A stretch of 64,000 nt of DNA from Herbinix sp. (lineage in GTDB: Bacteria; Bacillota; Clostridia; Lachnospirales; Lachnospiraceae). The notes under the pieces are model-generated. The model was not told the DNA's origin. It saw only the letters and a list, made by a program, of their open reading frames with translations, and searched no databases. Made by a program: the position numbers and the translations under genes. The first letter of the stretch is position 1, and each line of letters begins with the position of its first letter. The stretch is from the NCBI GenBank assembly GCA_029238935.1, contig JAQZBN010000006.1, positions 1 to 64,000 on the forward strand, given 5' to 3'. This document shows, piece after piece, positions 9,024 to 17,439 of the stretch.

Positions 9024-9206
9024 ATGGCAGACAAATTAAAAGTAACATTAATTAAGTCTACAATCAGTGCCATTCCGAAACACAGACAGACAGTAGAAGC
9101 TCTTGGTTTAAAGAAGCTTCATTATACTGTTGAATTACCTAACAATTCATCTGTTAAAGGAATGCTTGATCAAGTTAAACATTTAGTAAAGGTTGAAGAA
9201 ATATAA
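9024..9206 (+). CDS. rpmD: 50S ribosomal protein L30
   Basis: L30 is a small, non-universal 50S protein. The 60 residues contain the LKVTLIKSTISAIPKHRQTVEALGL core and end in KVEEI, matching the short bacterial form. TGGAGG precedes the ATG by about 7 bases. The placement between rpsE and rplO is canonical. Confidence 0.97.
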   Translation: MADKLKVTLIKSTISAIPKHRQTVEALGLKKLHYTVELPNNSSVKGMLDQVKHLVKVEEI

Positions 9207-9230
9207 TTACTAAAAAAGGAGGTGCATAGG

Positions 9231-9671
9231 ATGAATCTATCAGAATTGAGACCGGCCGATGGTTCCAAACAAAGTGATAACTTTAGAAGAGGACGCGGAC
9301 ACGGATCAGGAAACGGTAAAACCGCTGGTAAAGGCCATAAAGGACAAAAGGCTCGTTCCGGAGCTCCGAGAATAGGTTTCGAAGGTGGCCAGATGCCATT
9401 ATATAGAAGAATTCCGAAGCGTGGTTTCACCAATATTAATTCAAAAGAAATCGTTGCAATCAATGTAAATGTATTAAATAGATTTGATGATGGCGCTGTA
9501 GTAACAGTTGAATCATTAATGGAAGTAGGGATAATTAAAAACCCGAAAGATGGGGTTAAGATTCTTGGAAACGGCGAATTAACTAAGAAGCTTGATGTCA
9601 AGGTTAATGCATTTAGTGCAAGCGCGATTGAGAAAATTCAAGCTCTTGGTGGAAATGCTGAGGTGGTATAA
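9231..9671 (+). CDS. rplO: 50S ribosomal protein L15
   Basis: L15 is a late-assembly 50S protein. ATG 9231 ([13 protein letters not shown]) is chosen since AAAGGAGG lies 8 bases upstream; a GTG at 9222 sits on the ribosome binding site. The 146-residue protein has the glycine- and basic-rich N-terminal region [21 protein letters not shown] and the [20 protein letters not shown] signature. Its TAA shares one base with the secY start, so secY is probably translated by coupling. Confidence 0.97.
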   Translation: MNLSELRPADGSKQSDNFRRGRGHGSGNGKTAGKGHKGQKARSGAPRIGFEGGQMPLYRRIPKRGFTNINSKEIVAINVNVLNRFDDGAVVTVESLMEVGIIKNPKDGVKILGNGELTKKLDVKVNAFSASAIEKIQALGGNAEVV

Positions 9672-10993
9672 TGTTTAAAACTTTCCGAAACGCTTTTAAA
9701 GTTAAAGATATCAGAAGTAAACTTATATTTACATTAATAGCACTGTTAGTAGTAAGACTGGGATCATTACTCCCAGCCCCTGCTATCAGTGATGCTATCT
9801 CTGAGTCATGGTTTAACCAAAGTACGTTAGGATTTTTTAATACACTGACTGGTGGTTCCTTTACCCAGATGTCAATTTTTGCTTTAAACATTACCCCTTA
9901 TATTACATCATCAATTATCATTCAACTCTTAACTATTGCGATTCCTAAGCTCGAAGAGATGCAGAAGGAAGGCGAAGACGGTAAAGAGAAAATGAATCAA
10001 ATTACCCGTTATGTAACTGTTGCTCTGTCCTTAATCGAGTCTATTGCTATGGCAATTGGCTTTGGCAGATCCGGTTACCTAGAGGGTGGTCTGACTGTAA
10101 CGAATGTACTTCTTATTGTTGCATCCTTTACAGCAGGTTCTGCTTTCCTTATGTGGTTAGGTGAAAAAATCACAGAGAGAGGCGTTGGTAACGGTATTTC
10201 AATCATCTTGACAATTAACATCATTTCTCAGATGCCGAATGATTTTAGAAACATGTTAGAATTATTCGTTTTAAATACATCTGTAGTAAAAGCAATTATT
10301 GCTGTAATCATCATTTTAGCTGTAGTTTGCTTAACAATTGTTTTAGTTGTATTGTTACAAGGTGCTGAAAGAAAAATTCCGGTAACCTATGCAAAAAAAG
10401 TACAGGGAAGAAAAATGGTTGGTGGACAAACCTCCCATATTCCTTTAAAAGTAAATACTGCAGGCGTTATTCCTGTCATCTTTGCAGGATCCTTAATGCA
10501 GTTCCCGATCGTAATATCCGGATTTTTCAATGTACAGCCAGCAAGAGCTCATGTATGGCCTAAGGTTTTATATCTTTTAAATCAGGGTAGCTGGTTAAAC
10601 TTCTCCGATATCGGTGAGTTTAAGTACTCAATAGGACTTATTTTTTACATTGCATTGGTTATATTCTTTGCTTATTTCTATACTTCAATTACCTTTAATC
10701 CAATCGAAGTAGCGAATAATATCAAGAAACAAGGTGGATTTATCCCAGGTATTCGTCCTGGTAAACCAACCACCGAGTACTTAACCAAGGTACTTAACAA
10801 CGTTATCTTTATTGGAGCAATTGGTTTAACCATTATTGCAGTTATTCCGATTTTCTTCTCAGGTGCATTTAATGCAAATGTAAGTTTCGGTGGAACATCC
10901 ATCATCATTATTGTTGGTGTTATACTTGAAACTATGAAGCAAATTGAATCTCAGTTGTTAGTACGTCATTACAAAGGATTCCTAAATGACTAA
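9671..10993 (+). CDS. secY: preprotein translocase subunit SecY
   Basis: SecY is the membrane channel of the Sec translocon. The 440-residue protein shows about ten hydrophobic helices and the family signatures RLGSLLPAPAI near the N-terminus, FALNITPYITSSIIIQLL for TM2, the GEKITERGVGNGISI loop, and AERKIPVTYAKK in the cytosolic loop. The start overlaps the rplO stop by one base. It is followed by an 82-base structured gap and adk, the classical spc operon order. Confidence 0.98.
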   Translation: MFKTFRNAFKVKDIRSKLIFTLIALLVVRLGSLLPAPAISDAISESWFNQSTLGFFNTLTGGSFTQMSIFALNITPYITSSIIIQLLTIAIPKLEEMQKEGEDGKEKMNQITRYVTVALSLIESIAMAIGFGRSGYLEGGLTVTNVLLIVASFTAGSAFLMWLGEKITERGVGNGISIILTINIISQMPNDFRNMLELFVLNTSVVKAIIAVIIILAVVCLTIVLVVLLQGAERKIPVTYAKKVQGRKMVGGQTSHIPLKVNTAGVIPVIFAGSLMQFPIVISGFFNVQPARAHVWPKVLYLLNQGSWLNFSDIGEFKYSIGLIFYIALVIFFAYFYTSITFNPIEVANNIKKQGGFIPGIRPGKPTTEYLTKVLNNVIFIGAIGLTIIAVIPIFFSGAFNANVSFGGTSIIIIVGVILETMKQIESQLLVRHYKGFLND

Positions 10994-10999
10994 TGAATA

Positions 11000-11040
11000 A
11001 TCCCTCGTGGTGCTTGTGTCAACAGGCACCTAGAAGGGAT
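11000..11040 (+). ncRNA. structured RNA element between secY and adk
   Basis: ATCCCT (11000-11005) pairs with AGGGAT (11035-11040), then a 3x4 internal loop, then GGTGC (11009-11013) with GCACC (11026-11030) around a 12-base loop. No T-run follows. Its geometry (outer stem, 3x4 loop, inner stem, 12-base loop) matches the element at 424-466 although the stem sequences differ. Confidence 0.45.
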
Positions 11041-11075
11041 ATTACAGATTCTAGTTATAAACAGGAGGGAAAGAC

Positions 11076-11720
11076 ATGAAGATAATTATGTTAGGAGCAC
11101 CCGGCGCTGGTAAGGGTACTCAGGCTAAAAAACTTGCAGCAAAATATGACATACCTCACATTTCCACAGGTGATATCTTCCGTGCTAACATTAAAAATGG
11201 CACAGAATTAGGTCAAAAAGCGAAAGTATACATGGATCAGGGATTACTTGTTCCAGATGAATTAGTTGTAGACTTAGTAGTAGACCGTTTTAAGAACCCT
11301 GACTGCGAAAAAGGTTATGTATTAGACGGTTTCCCAAGAACCATTCCTCAAGCAAAAGCATTAGACGAAGCTTTAACAAAGAATGGAGATAGCATTGAGT
11401 ATGCTATTAATGTTGAGGTTCCCGATTCTAATATTATCAGCAGAATGGCAGGCAGAAGAGCTTGTGTAAACTGCGGCGCAACCTATCACTTAGAGCATAT
11501 TCCTCCGAAAAAGGAAAATGAGTGTGATGTGTGTGGTAAAGGATTAATCCTTAGGGATGATGATAAACCGGAGACAGTGGAGAAACGTCTTAATGTTTAT
11601 CATGAACAGACACAGCCTTTAATTGATTATTATCAGGGAAAAGGAGTTCTGTTTGAGGTTGATGGAACCAAAGATATGGATGAAGTATTTACAGATATCG
11701 TAAATTTGGTAGAAGTTTAA
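11076..11720 (+). CDS. adk: adenylate kinase (zinc-binding LID form)
   Basis: Converts ATP and AMP to two ADP in the cytosol. The 214-residue protein has the P-loop GAPGAGKGT at residues 8-16, the AMP-binding STGDIFRANI and LDGFPRTIPQA segments, and a long LID. The LID carries four cysteines, Cys130, Cys133, Cys150 and Cys153, the zinc site common in Gram-positive enzymes. ATG follows AGGAGGG. It is coexpressed with secY and map as in other Firmicutes. Confidence 0.98.
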   Translation: MKIIMLGAPGAGKGTQAKKLAAKYDIPHISTGDIFRANIKNGTELGQKAKVYMDQGLLVPDELVVDLVVDRFKNPDCEKGYVLDGFPRTIPQAKALDEALTKNGDSIEYAINVEVPDSNIISRMAGRRACVNCGATYHLEHIPPKKENECDVCGKGLILRDDDKPETVEKRLNVYHEQTQPLIDYYQGKGVLFEVDGTKDMDEVFTDIVNLVEV

Positions 11721-11758
11721 TCAGAAAGAATGTGTCATAGAGAAAGGAAGAGAGAAGA

Positions 11759-12517
11759 ATGTCTATTAGTATAAAGTCAGACAAAGAAATAGAACTGATG
11801 AGAGAATCAGGTCGTATTCTGTCCAATGTTTTAAATGAGATCATGGAATATATCCGACCTGGAATATCCACTTTAGATATTGATAAAAAATGTACTGAAC
11901 TAATCAGAGGTTATGGATGTACGCCTTCCTTTCTTAACTATAATGGTTTTCCTGCATCAATCTGTGTGTCGGTTAATGACGAGGTGGTGCATGGAATTCC
12001 AACAAAGGATCGAATTTTACAGGATGGTGATATCGTCAGCTTAGATAGCGGTGTCATTTATCAAGGCTTTCATTCCGATGCAGCTCGAAGCGTTTGTGTT
12101 GGAGAAGTATCAAAAGAAGCTAAAAAATTAATTGAAGTTACGGAACAAAGTTTCTATGAAGGTATAAAGTTTGCAAAAGAGGGCCATCATCTACATGAGA
12201 TTTCTGAAGCAATTCAAGCATATGTTGAATCCTTTGGGTATTCGGTTGTCAGAGATTTGGTGGGTCATGGAATAGGACGTAACCTTCATGAAGAACCGCA
12301 GATACCAAATTTTAAGCAAAAACGCAGGGGTCCACGGTTAGAGGCCGGAATGACCTTGGCAATTGAACCCATGGTAAATGCAGGACGATACGATGTTTGC
12401 TGGCTGGATGATGACTGGACCGTGGTATCAGAGGATGGTACCCTTTCTGCTCATTATGAAAATACGGTTCTGATAACCAAAGGAGAACCGGAATTATTAA
12501 CGTTATACCGTAAGTAA
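11759..12517 (+). CDS. map: type I methionine aminopeptidase
   Basis: Removes N-terminal methionine from new proteins. The 252-residue enzyme has the five metal ligands in context: Asp in SLDSG, Asp in FHSDAAR, His in VGHGIGRNLHEEP, Glu in LAIEPMV and Glu in AHYENT. There is no N-terminal zinc-finger extension. The ribosome binding site AAAGGAAGAG is weaker than for its neighbours. Placement after adk and before the KOW gene is standard. Confidence 0.97.
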   Translation: MSISIKSDKEIELMRESGRILSNVLNEIMEYIRPGISTLDIDKKCTELIRGYGCTPSFLNYNGFPASICVSVNDEVVHGIPTKDRILQDGDIVSLDSGVIYQGFHSDAARSVCVGEVSKEAKKLIEVTEQSFYEGIKFAKEGHHLHEISEAIQAYVESFGYSVVRDLVGHGIGRNLHEEPQIPNFKQKRRGPRLEAGMTLAIEPMVNAGRYDVCWLDDDWTVVSEDGTLSAHYENTVLITKGEPELLTLYRK

Positions 12518-12613
12518 CCATACATTATAATGGTGAAAATTTATTAAGAAGATATTTTTGAAGTCATCTTATATAGATGATTTAATAGATAACGAATATA
12601 CATTGGAGTTTTT

Positions 12614-12898
12614 ATGAATGAACTTATAATAGGTTGCTTTGCTGTGTCAAAGGCAGGGCACGACTTTGGTAAATGTTATGTAATAATTAATGCTGAAAAT
12701 GAATATGTATATTTAGTGGATGGCAGAATTAGAACTCTTGAACGACCTAAAAAGAAGAAAAGAAAGCATATGACTATGCTAACTCAGACAGAGGTATCTT
12801 TAGTGGATAAGGTACAAAACAAGACAGTAAAGAATGAAGAAATCAAGAGGGCAATTAAGCTACTTATTAACAATAGGTCAGGTAAGGAGGTAGAATAA
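12614..12898 (+). CDS. KOW-domain RNA-binding protein, L14e-like
   Basis: A 94-residue basic protein with an N-terminal KOW-type fold: IIGCFAVSKAGHDFGKCYVI at about residues 4-23 and YLVDGRIRTLERPKKKKRKH at 33-52. Firmicutes often carry such a gene between map and infA; its exact role is not established, although RNA or ribosome binding is likely. A weak site TTGGAG lies 8 bases before the ATG. It ends one base before the infA start, so the two are tightly coupled. Confidence 0.85.
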   Translation: MNELIIGCFAVSKAGHDFGKCYVIINAENEYVYLVDGRIRTLERPKKKKRKHMTMLTQTEVSLVDKVQNKTVKNEEIKRAIKLLINNRSGKEVE

Positions 12899-13117
12899 AT
12901 GTCAAAGACCGATGTTGTAGAAATCGAAGGAACTGTAATTGAAAAGTTACCAAATGCAATGTTTCAGGTAGAGCTTGAGAATGGGCACAGGGTTTTGGCA
13001 CATATCAGTGGAAAGCTTCGAATGAATTTTATTAAAATAGTACCTGGTGATAAGGTAACTCTGGAATTATCTCCATACGATTTAACAAAAGGAAGAATAA
13101 TCTGGCGTGACAAATAA
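12899..13117 (+). CDS. infA: translation initiation factor IF-1
   Basis: IF-1 occupies the ribosomal A site during initiation. The 72 residues are a single S1/OB domain: [20 protein letters not shown], then [20 protein letters not shown] and the end [17 protein letters not shown] lies in the 3' end of the preceding gene. A separate promoter for rpmJ appears just downstream, so infA may be the last gene of the upstream transcript segment. Confidence 0.98.
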   Translation: MSKTDVVEIEGTVIEKLPNAMFQVELENGHRVLAHISGKLRMNFIKIVPGDKVTLELSPYDLTKGRIIWRDK

Positions 13118-13158
13118 CTAATCGAGCTACACGGATTTATTGTATTTAAAAATAGTGC

Positions 13159-13187
13159 TTGCTATTATATATCTGCGGTGATATAAT
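13159..13187 (+). promoter_or_regulatory. sigma-A promoter ahead of rpmJ
   Basis: TTGCTA (13159-13164), a 17-base spacer, then TATAAT (13182-13187) with an extended TG at 13179-13180. It lies 35 bases before rpmJ and would drive rpmJ and the alpha-operon genes independently of the upstream operon. Confidence 0.6.
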
Positions 13188-13221
13188 ATGAAGCGGACTT
13201 TTTTGAAAGGGGTGAACTACT

Positions 13222-13335
13222 GTGAAAGTAAGATCATCAGTAAAACCGATTTGTGAGAAATGCAAAATCATTAAAAGAAAGGGTAGTATCAGAGTTATCT
13301 GTGAGAACCCGAAACACAAACAAAGACAAGGCTAA
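13222..13335 (+). CDS. rpmJ: 50S ribosomal protein L36 (zinc form)
   Basis: A 37-residue protein, too short for most ORF calls, starting at GTG 13222 after AAAGGGG. It reads [16 protein letters not shown] at the N-terminus and has the zinc ligands Cys11, Cys14, Cys27 and His32 of the C-plus form. L36 is one of the last 50S proteins to assemble. It has its own promoter 35 bases upstream and a strong terminator hairpin directly downstream. Confidence 0.95.
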   Translation: MKVRSSVKPICEKCKIIKRKGSIRVICENPKHKQRQG

Positions 13336-13339
13336 TATA

Positions 13340-13386
13340 CAATAGTTCGAGTGGCCTTATGTATCATAAGGCTCGCTATTGTTTTA
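13340..13386 (+). terminator. terminator or attenuator after rpmJ
   Basis: Three stacked helices: CAATAG/CTATTG, CGAG/CTCG and CCTTATG/CATAAGG around a TAT loop, followed by GTTTTATA. It divides rpmJ from rpsM. Since the alpha operon must still be transcribed, it may act as an attenuator or be bypassed by another promoter. Confidence 0.75.
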
Positions 13387-13610
13387 TATAATCCAGGTCT
13401 TGCTTTTTGTGTTACAATCATCTGTCCTCAGAGGCAGAAATGTTGTGATATTGTGAGCAGCTTTATGCATCTATGCAATAATAACTGCTTTAAGTACCGT
13501 GCCGTCATCACGTAGACTTAGCAACAGGGGAGAACGCCCTGATTGTCACAATTTAAAGCGGCTGACGTAATGAGTTCATTACGGAATTATTAAAACAAAT
13601 TTATGGAGGT
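13387..13610 (+). promoter_or_regulatory. long structured leader of the rpsM-rplQ operon
   Basis: About 220 bases without a gene. Hairpins seen are CAGGG/CCCTG (about 13525-13541) and CGTAATG/CATTACG (13566-13572/13577-13583) close to the rpsM ribosome binding site. TATAAT occurs at 13387-13392 and TACAAT at 13413-13418, but neither has a good -35 box. An r-protein autoregulatory leader is possible; no known family is recognised. Confidence 0.4.
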
Positions 13611-13621
13611 GTATTAAACAC

Positions 13622-13990
13622 ATGGCTCGTATCAGTGGTGTAGATTTACCAAGAGAGAAACGTGTTGAGATTGGACTTACTTACATTTACGGTATCGGTA
13701 GAGTAAGTGCTAATCGTATCCTTGCTGCTGCAAATGTTAATCCTGACACTCGTGTTAGAGATTTAACAGATGAAGAAGTAGGAAGAATTCGTGATGTTAT
13801 CGACGAAACACAACAAGTTGAAGGTGATTTAAGAAGAGAAATCGCTCTTAATATCAAGAGATTACAAGAAATTGGATGCTATAGAGGCATTCGTCATAGA
13901 AAGGGACTTCCTGTTCGTGGACAAAAGACTAAGACTAATGCCAGAACAAGAAAAGGCCCTAGAAGAACTGTTGCTAACAAGAAGAAGTAA
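13622..13990 (+). CDS. rpsM: 30S ribosomal protein S13
   Basis: S13 bridges the 30S head to the 50S subunit. The 122-residue protein begins [21 protein letters not shown] and has the helix-hairpin-helix [11 protein letters not shown] plus the C-terminal basic tail [26 protein letters not shown] precedes the ATG by 11-12 bases. It is the first gene after the long leader and terminator, which makes it the likely target of regulation for the alpha operon. Confidence 0.98.
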   Translation: MARISGVDLPREKRVEIGLTYIYGIGRVSANRILAAANVNPDTRVRDLTDEEVGRIRDVIDETQQVEGDLRREIALNIKRLQEIGCYRGIRHRKGLPVRGQKTKTNARTRKGPRRTVANKKK

Positions 13991-14102
13991 TCGGCATTTG
14001 TCCCGGTAGTACAGTTATTAATTAGGAAGAAATCAAGTTAGTCCGATAATTACAGTAAAATACGGACAAAGCAGTAATTAATCCAATAGGAGGGTTTGTT
14101 AA

Positions 14103-14507
14103 ATGGCTAAGAAAATAGCAGCAGCAGCAAAAAAAGTGACAAAGAAGCGTGTGAAGAAGAACGTCGATCGTGGACAGGCACATATTCAGTCATCTTTTAA
14201 CAATACAATTGTTACGCTGACAGATGCAGAAGGTAATGCACTTTCTTGGGCAAGTGCCGGTGGATTAGGCTTCAGAGGTTCAAGAAAATCAACACCTTAT
14301 GCAGCTCAGATGGCAGCAGAAACAGCAGCAAAGGCAGCACTTGTACATGGTTTAAGATCCGTTGAAGTTATGGTAAAGGGTCCCGGTTCAGGAAGAGAAG
14401 CAGCAATTCGTGCACTTCAGGCATGTGGTATTGAAGTAACCAGTATCAGGGATGTAACTCCGGTTCCTCACAACGGATGCCGTCCACCAAAACGCAGAAG
14501 AGTCTGA
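14103..14507 (+). CDS. rpsK: 30S ribosomal protein S11
   Basis: S11 lies in the 30S platform near the mRNA exit. The 134-residue protein carries the [21 protein letters not shown] block and ends with [17 protein letters not shown], the strongly conserved C-terminus. AGGAGGG precedes the ATG. The 112-base gap before it is longer than usual and AT-rich; only weak pairing is seen there. The N-terminus is unusually lysine- and alanine-rich ([17 protein letters not shown]). Confidence 0.98.
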   Translation: MAKKIAAAAKKVTKKRVKKNVDRGQAHIQSSFNNTIVTLTDAEGNALSWASAGGLGFRGSRKSTPYAAQMAAETAAKAALVHGLRSVEVMVKGPGSGREAAIRALQACGIEVTSIRDVTPVPHNGCRPPKRRRV

Positions 14508-14524
14508 TAGGAGGTAAATAGATC

Positions 14525-15121
14525 ATGGCAAGAGACATGAGTCCTGTATTAAAAAAATGTAGATCCCTTGGCCTTGAACCGGCATACTTAGGTATTGACA
14601 AGAAGTCAAATAGAGCTTTCTCTAGAGCCGGCAAGAAGACCAGTGAATATGGTACACAGTTAAGAGAAAAACAAAAAGCAAAATTTATCTATGGTGTATT
14701 AGAGAAGCCTTTCAGAAACACATTTGAAAGAGCTCAGAAAATGAAGAACGGTACTGCAGGTGAAAACTTATTAAGCCTGTTAGAGCTTAGACTTGATAAT
14801 GTTATGTTCCGTATGGGATATGGCAGAACAAGAAAAGAATCAAGACAGATCGTAGATCACAAGCACGTTTTAATCAACGGCAAATGTGTAAATATCCCTT
14901 CCTACAGAGTAAAAGCTGGGGATACCATCGAGATCAAAGAGAAATTTAAGACTACACAAAGATATAAGGATATCTTTGAGGTTACGGACGGAAGAACTGT
15001 ACCTGCATGGCTTGAGGCTAATCATGATACACTCACAGGCGTTGTTAAGGAAGTTCCTACCAGAGACCAGATTGATGTTCCGGTAAATGAAATGTTAATT
15101 GTCGAGTTGTACTCCAAATAA
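14525..15121 (+). CDS. rpsD: 30S ribosomal protein S4 (zinc-free form)
   Basis: S4 nucleates 30S assembly. The 198-residue protein keeps only one cysteine in the N-terminal domain (Cys12), so it lacks the four-cysteine zinc site of the C-plus form. The S4 RNA-binding domain is at LLELRLDNVMFRMGYGRTRKESRQIV (about 95-120) with VLINGKCVNIPSYRVK. Its place within the alpha operon, between rpsK and rpoA, differs from B. subtilis, where rpsD stands alone. Confidence 0.97.
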   Translation: MARDMSPVLKKCRSLGLEPAYLGIDKKSNRAFSRAGKKTSEYGTQLREKQKAKFIYGVLEKPFRNTFERAQKMKNGTAGENLLSLLELRLDNVMFRMGYGRTRKESRQIVDHKHVLINGKCVNIPSYRVKAGDTIEIKEKFKTTQRYKDIFEVTDGRTVPAWLEANHDTLTGVVKEVPTRDQIDVPVNEMLIVELYSK

Positions 15122-15194
15122 TTAAAAGTCAGATTTTTGTCTTTTGTTATTAAATATTTAATCAACTCAAATAACCCAGAAGGAGGGTCCTGTT

Positions 15195-16154
15195 GTGTTT
15201 GATTTTGAGAAACCCAAAATAGAGATTGCAGAGATTTCCGAAGATAAAAAATTTGGACGTTTTGTGGTAGAGCCACTCGAGAGAGGATACGGTACAACGT
15301 TAGGTAATTCCCTCAGAAGAATTATGCTATCGTCTTTACCTGGATCTGCTGTCAGCCAAATTAAGATTGACGGAGTGGTTCATGAATTCAGCGTTATTCC
15401 AGGTGTAAAAGAAGATGTTACTGAGATCATCATGAATATCAAGAGCTTGGCAATCAAAAACACAAGTGATACGAATGAGCCTAAGACTGCATATATCGAA
15501 GCGGAAGGCGAAGTAGTTGTGACAGCAGGGGATATACAAGCTGACCCGGATATCGAAATACTCAATCCTGATCTTGTAATTGCAACCTTATGCGGCGGCC
15601 CAGACAGTAGACTGTATATGGAGCTGACCATTACAAACGGAAGAGGATACGTTGGTGCAGATAAGAATAAGAATGAGGATTTACCGATTGGTGTAATTCC
15701 GATTGACTCTATTTATACACCTGTAGAACGTGTTAATCTCACGGTTGAAAATACCCGTGTAGGACAGATTACAGATTTTGATAAGCTTACATTAGATGTT
15801 TATACCAATGGAACCTTAGTACCGGATGAAGCTGTTAGCTTAGCTGCAAAAGTATTAAGTGAACATCTGAACTCCTTTATTGATTTATCTGAACATGCAA
15901 AGACCGCTGAGATAATGGTTGAGAAGGAAGATAATGAGAAGGAAAAGGTTCTTGAAATGAATATAGACGAGTTGGAATTATCCGTTCGTTCTTACAATTG
16001 CTTGAAGAGAGCCGGAATTAATACCGTTGAAGAGCTTACGAACAAGACAGCCGAAGACATGATGAAGGTAAGAAATCTTGGACGTAAATCTTTAGAAGAA
16101 GTATTAGCTAAATTAAAAGAACTTGGTTTATCTCTAAACCAAAGTGATGACTGA
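15195..16154 (+). CDS. rpoA: DNA-directed RNA polymerase alpha subunit
   Basis: The alpha subunit starts polymerase assembly and contacts UP elements and activators. The 319-residue protein begins at GTG 15195 after AAGGAGGG. The N-terminal domain includes [20 protein letters not shown] and the C-terminal domain, from about 245, includes [19 protein letters not shown] and [11 protein letters not shown]. An acidic linker of about 15 residues (KEDNEKEK) joins them. It stands between rpsD and rplQ as usual. Confidence 0.98.
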   Translation: MFDFEKPKIEIAEISEDKKFGRFVVEPLERGYGTTLGNSLRRIMLSSLPGSAVSQIKIDGVVHEFSVIPGVKEDVTEIIMNIKSLAIKNTSDTNEPKTAYIEAEGEVVVTAGDIQADPDIEILNPDLVIATLCGGPDSRLYMELTITNGRGYVGADKNKNEDLPIGVIPIDSIYTPVERVNLTVENTRVGQITDFDKLTLDVYTNGTLVPDEAVSLAAKVLSEHLNSFIDLSEHAKTAEIMVEKEDNEKEKVLEMNIDELELSVRSYNCLKRAGINTVEELTNKTAEDMMKVRNLGRKSLEEVLAKLKELGLSLNQSDD

Positions 16155-16195
16155 ATAGAACAGATATAGCAGAATGATTCAAAGGAGGGAATAAA

Positions 16196-16732
16196 ATGGC
16201 AGGTTATAGAAAGCTTGGAAGAACCTCAGGCCAGAGAAAAGCGTTGCTTAGAAACCAGGTTACAAACTTATTATATAATGGTAAGATCGTTACAACCGAA
16301 GCGAAAGCAAAAGAGATCCGTGGTATCGCGGAAGGACTCATTGCACTTGCTGTAAAAGAAAGAGATAACTATAAAACTGTTACAGTAACAGCTAAAGTTC
16401 CTAAAAAAGATAAAGATGGCAAGAGAGTGAAGGAAGTAGTTAATGGTAAGAAAGTTACCGTATTTGATAATGTTGAGAAAACAATCAAAAAGGATAACGC
16501 TTCCCGCGTTCATGCAAGAAGACAGATGATGAAGTTACTCTATCCAGTAACTGAAGTTCCTACAGAGGCAGCTGGAAGAAAGAGAAACACAAAGGAGATT
16601 AACTTATCCGATAAGTTATTTGATGAGATCGCTCCTAAATACGCTAACCGTAACGGTGGTTACACAAGAATCGTAAAGATTGGCCAACGTAAAGGTGATG
16701 CAGCTATGGAAGTATTAGTTGAATTAGTTTAA
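16196..16732 (+). CDS. rplQ: 50S ribosomal protein L17 with internal insertion
   Basis: L17 lies near the tunnel exit. At 178 residues it is about 55 longer than the usual 113-127. The N-terminal core (MAGYRKLGRTSGQRKALLRNQ to LIALAVK) and C-terminal core (VHARRQMMKLLYP to NGGYTRIVKIGQRKGDAAMEV) are normal. The additional part lies mainly between residues about 60 and 102 and is lysine-rich (PKKDKDGKRVKEVVNGKK). The reading frame is intact. It is the last gene of the operon and is followed by a terminator. Confidence 0.97.
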   Translation: MAGYRKLGRTSGQRKALLRNQVTNLLYNGKIVTTEAKAKEIRGIAEGLIALAVKERDNYKTVTVTAKVPKKDKDGKRVKEVVNGKKVTVFDNVEKTIKKDNASRVHARRQMMKLLYPVTEVPTEAAGRKRNTKEINLSDKLFDEIAPKYANRNGGYTRIVKIGQRKGDAAMEVLVELV

Positions 16733-16860
16733 TTCAATTTATTGATTGCTTTTGTTTAAACGCAGGAGCAATTAGTCAATCAGTATAGAATATGCAATAA
16801 AAAAGTATACAATTCATGAAACTTTTAAGTTGCAAAAATCGAATACGAAATATAAAATAA

Positions 16861-16899
16861 AGAGGACGTAATGCTTGTATAAGTGAACGTCCTCTTTTT
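16861..16899 (+). terminator. terminator of the ribosomal protein operon
   Basis: AGAGGACGT (16861-16869) pairs with ACGTCCTCT (16887-16895), followed by TTTTTG. It stands 128 bases after rplQ and closes the giant operon. Confidence 0.9.
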
Positions 16900-17439
16900 G
16901 CAAATAATTATAGGAATATAGAACAGTTTGTTACTATTCTATTGCAGTTTGCATTATAATTATGTATGATTATGACTACAGTAAGCTGATATTAAAAGAA
17001 GATTATAATGTCTTCATGGAAAAGTTCGATGAGAAATCTATTTTTCTAATAACAAGAGATATCAGTGTAAAAACTACATTTTAGATTAGTACTGTCAATT
17101 AAATTAATATGTGATAAGATTAGTTTGAGAAATTACAAAAAAATCCTTACAAGGATTCTATATAAAGATTCTATATAATTTTCCTATATCTGATCTTATG
17201 AAAGGATCCTATAAAATATCTTATATAAAAGATTTTATGAGAAGATTACTAATAAATTTCAAAATAAAAAACCTACGAAAAGATCTCTAAGAAAAGATCT
17301 CATTGAAAAGATTTCTATAGAATAAATTACAATAAAATAAATTACTATAAAAAATAGGTATTAAAGAAAAATCATATAGAATAGTAATTGATGTATTGGA
17401 CAAAAATCGCCAAGAAATTTGAAAGGCATGGGTAGACGT
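16900..17439 (+). repeat. AT-rich intergenic region with degenerate short repeats
   Basis: No gene is seen. The stretch at about 17150-17360 is built of imperfect repeats of AAGATTCTATATAA and AAAAGATCT-like words. It probably carries the promoter of the ECF operon, but so many AT-rich boxes occur that no single one can be picked. Confidence 0.5.

Noticed and set aside
8494-9048. 184-codon open frame on the minus strand over rpsE
   Set aside because: It is the antisense shadow of a well-conserved ribosomal protein gene; cysteine- and leucine-rich translation matches no family.
16900-17439. tRNA or small RNA gene in the long gap
   Set aside because: No cloverleaf or conserved tRNA boxes; sequence is AT-rich repeat.
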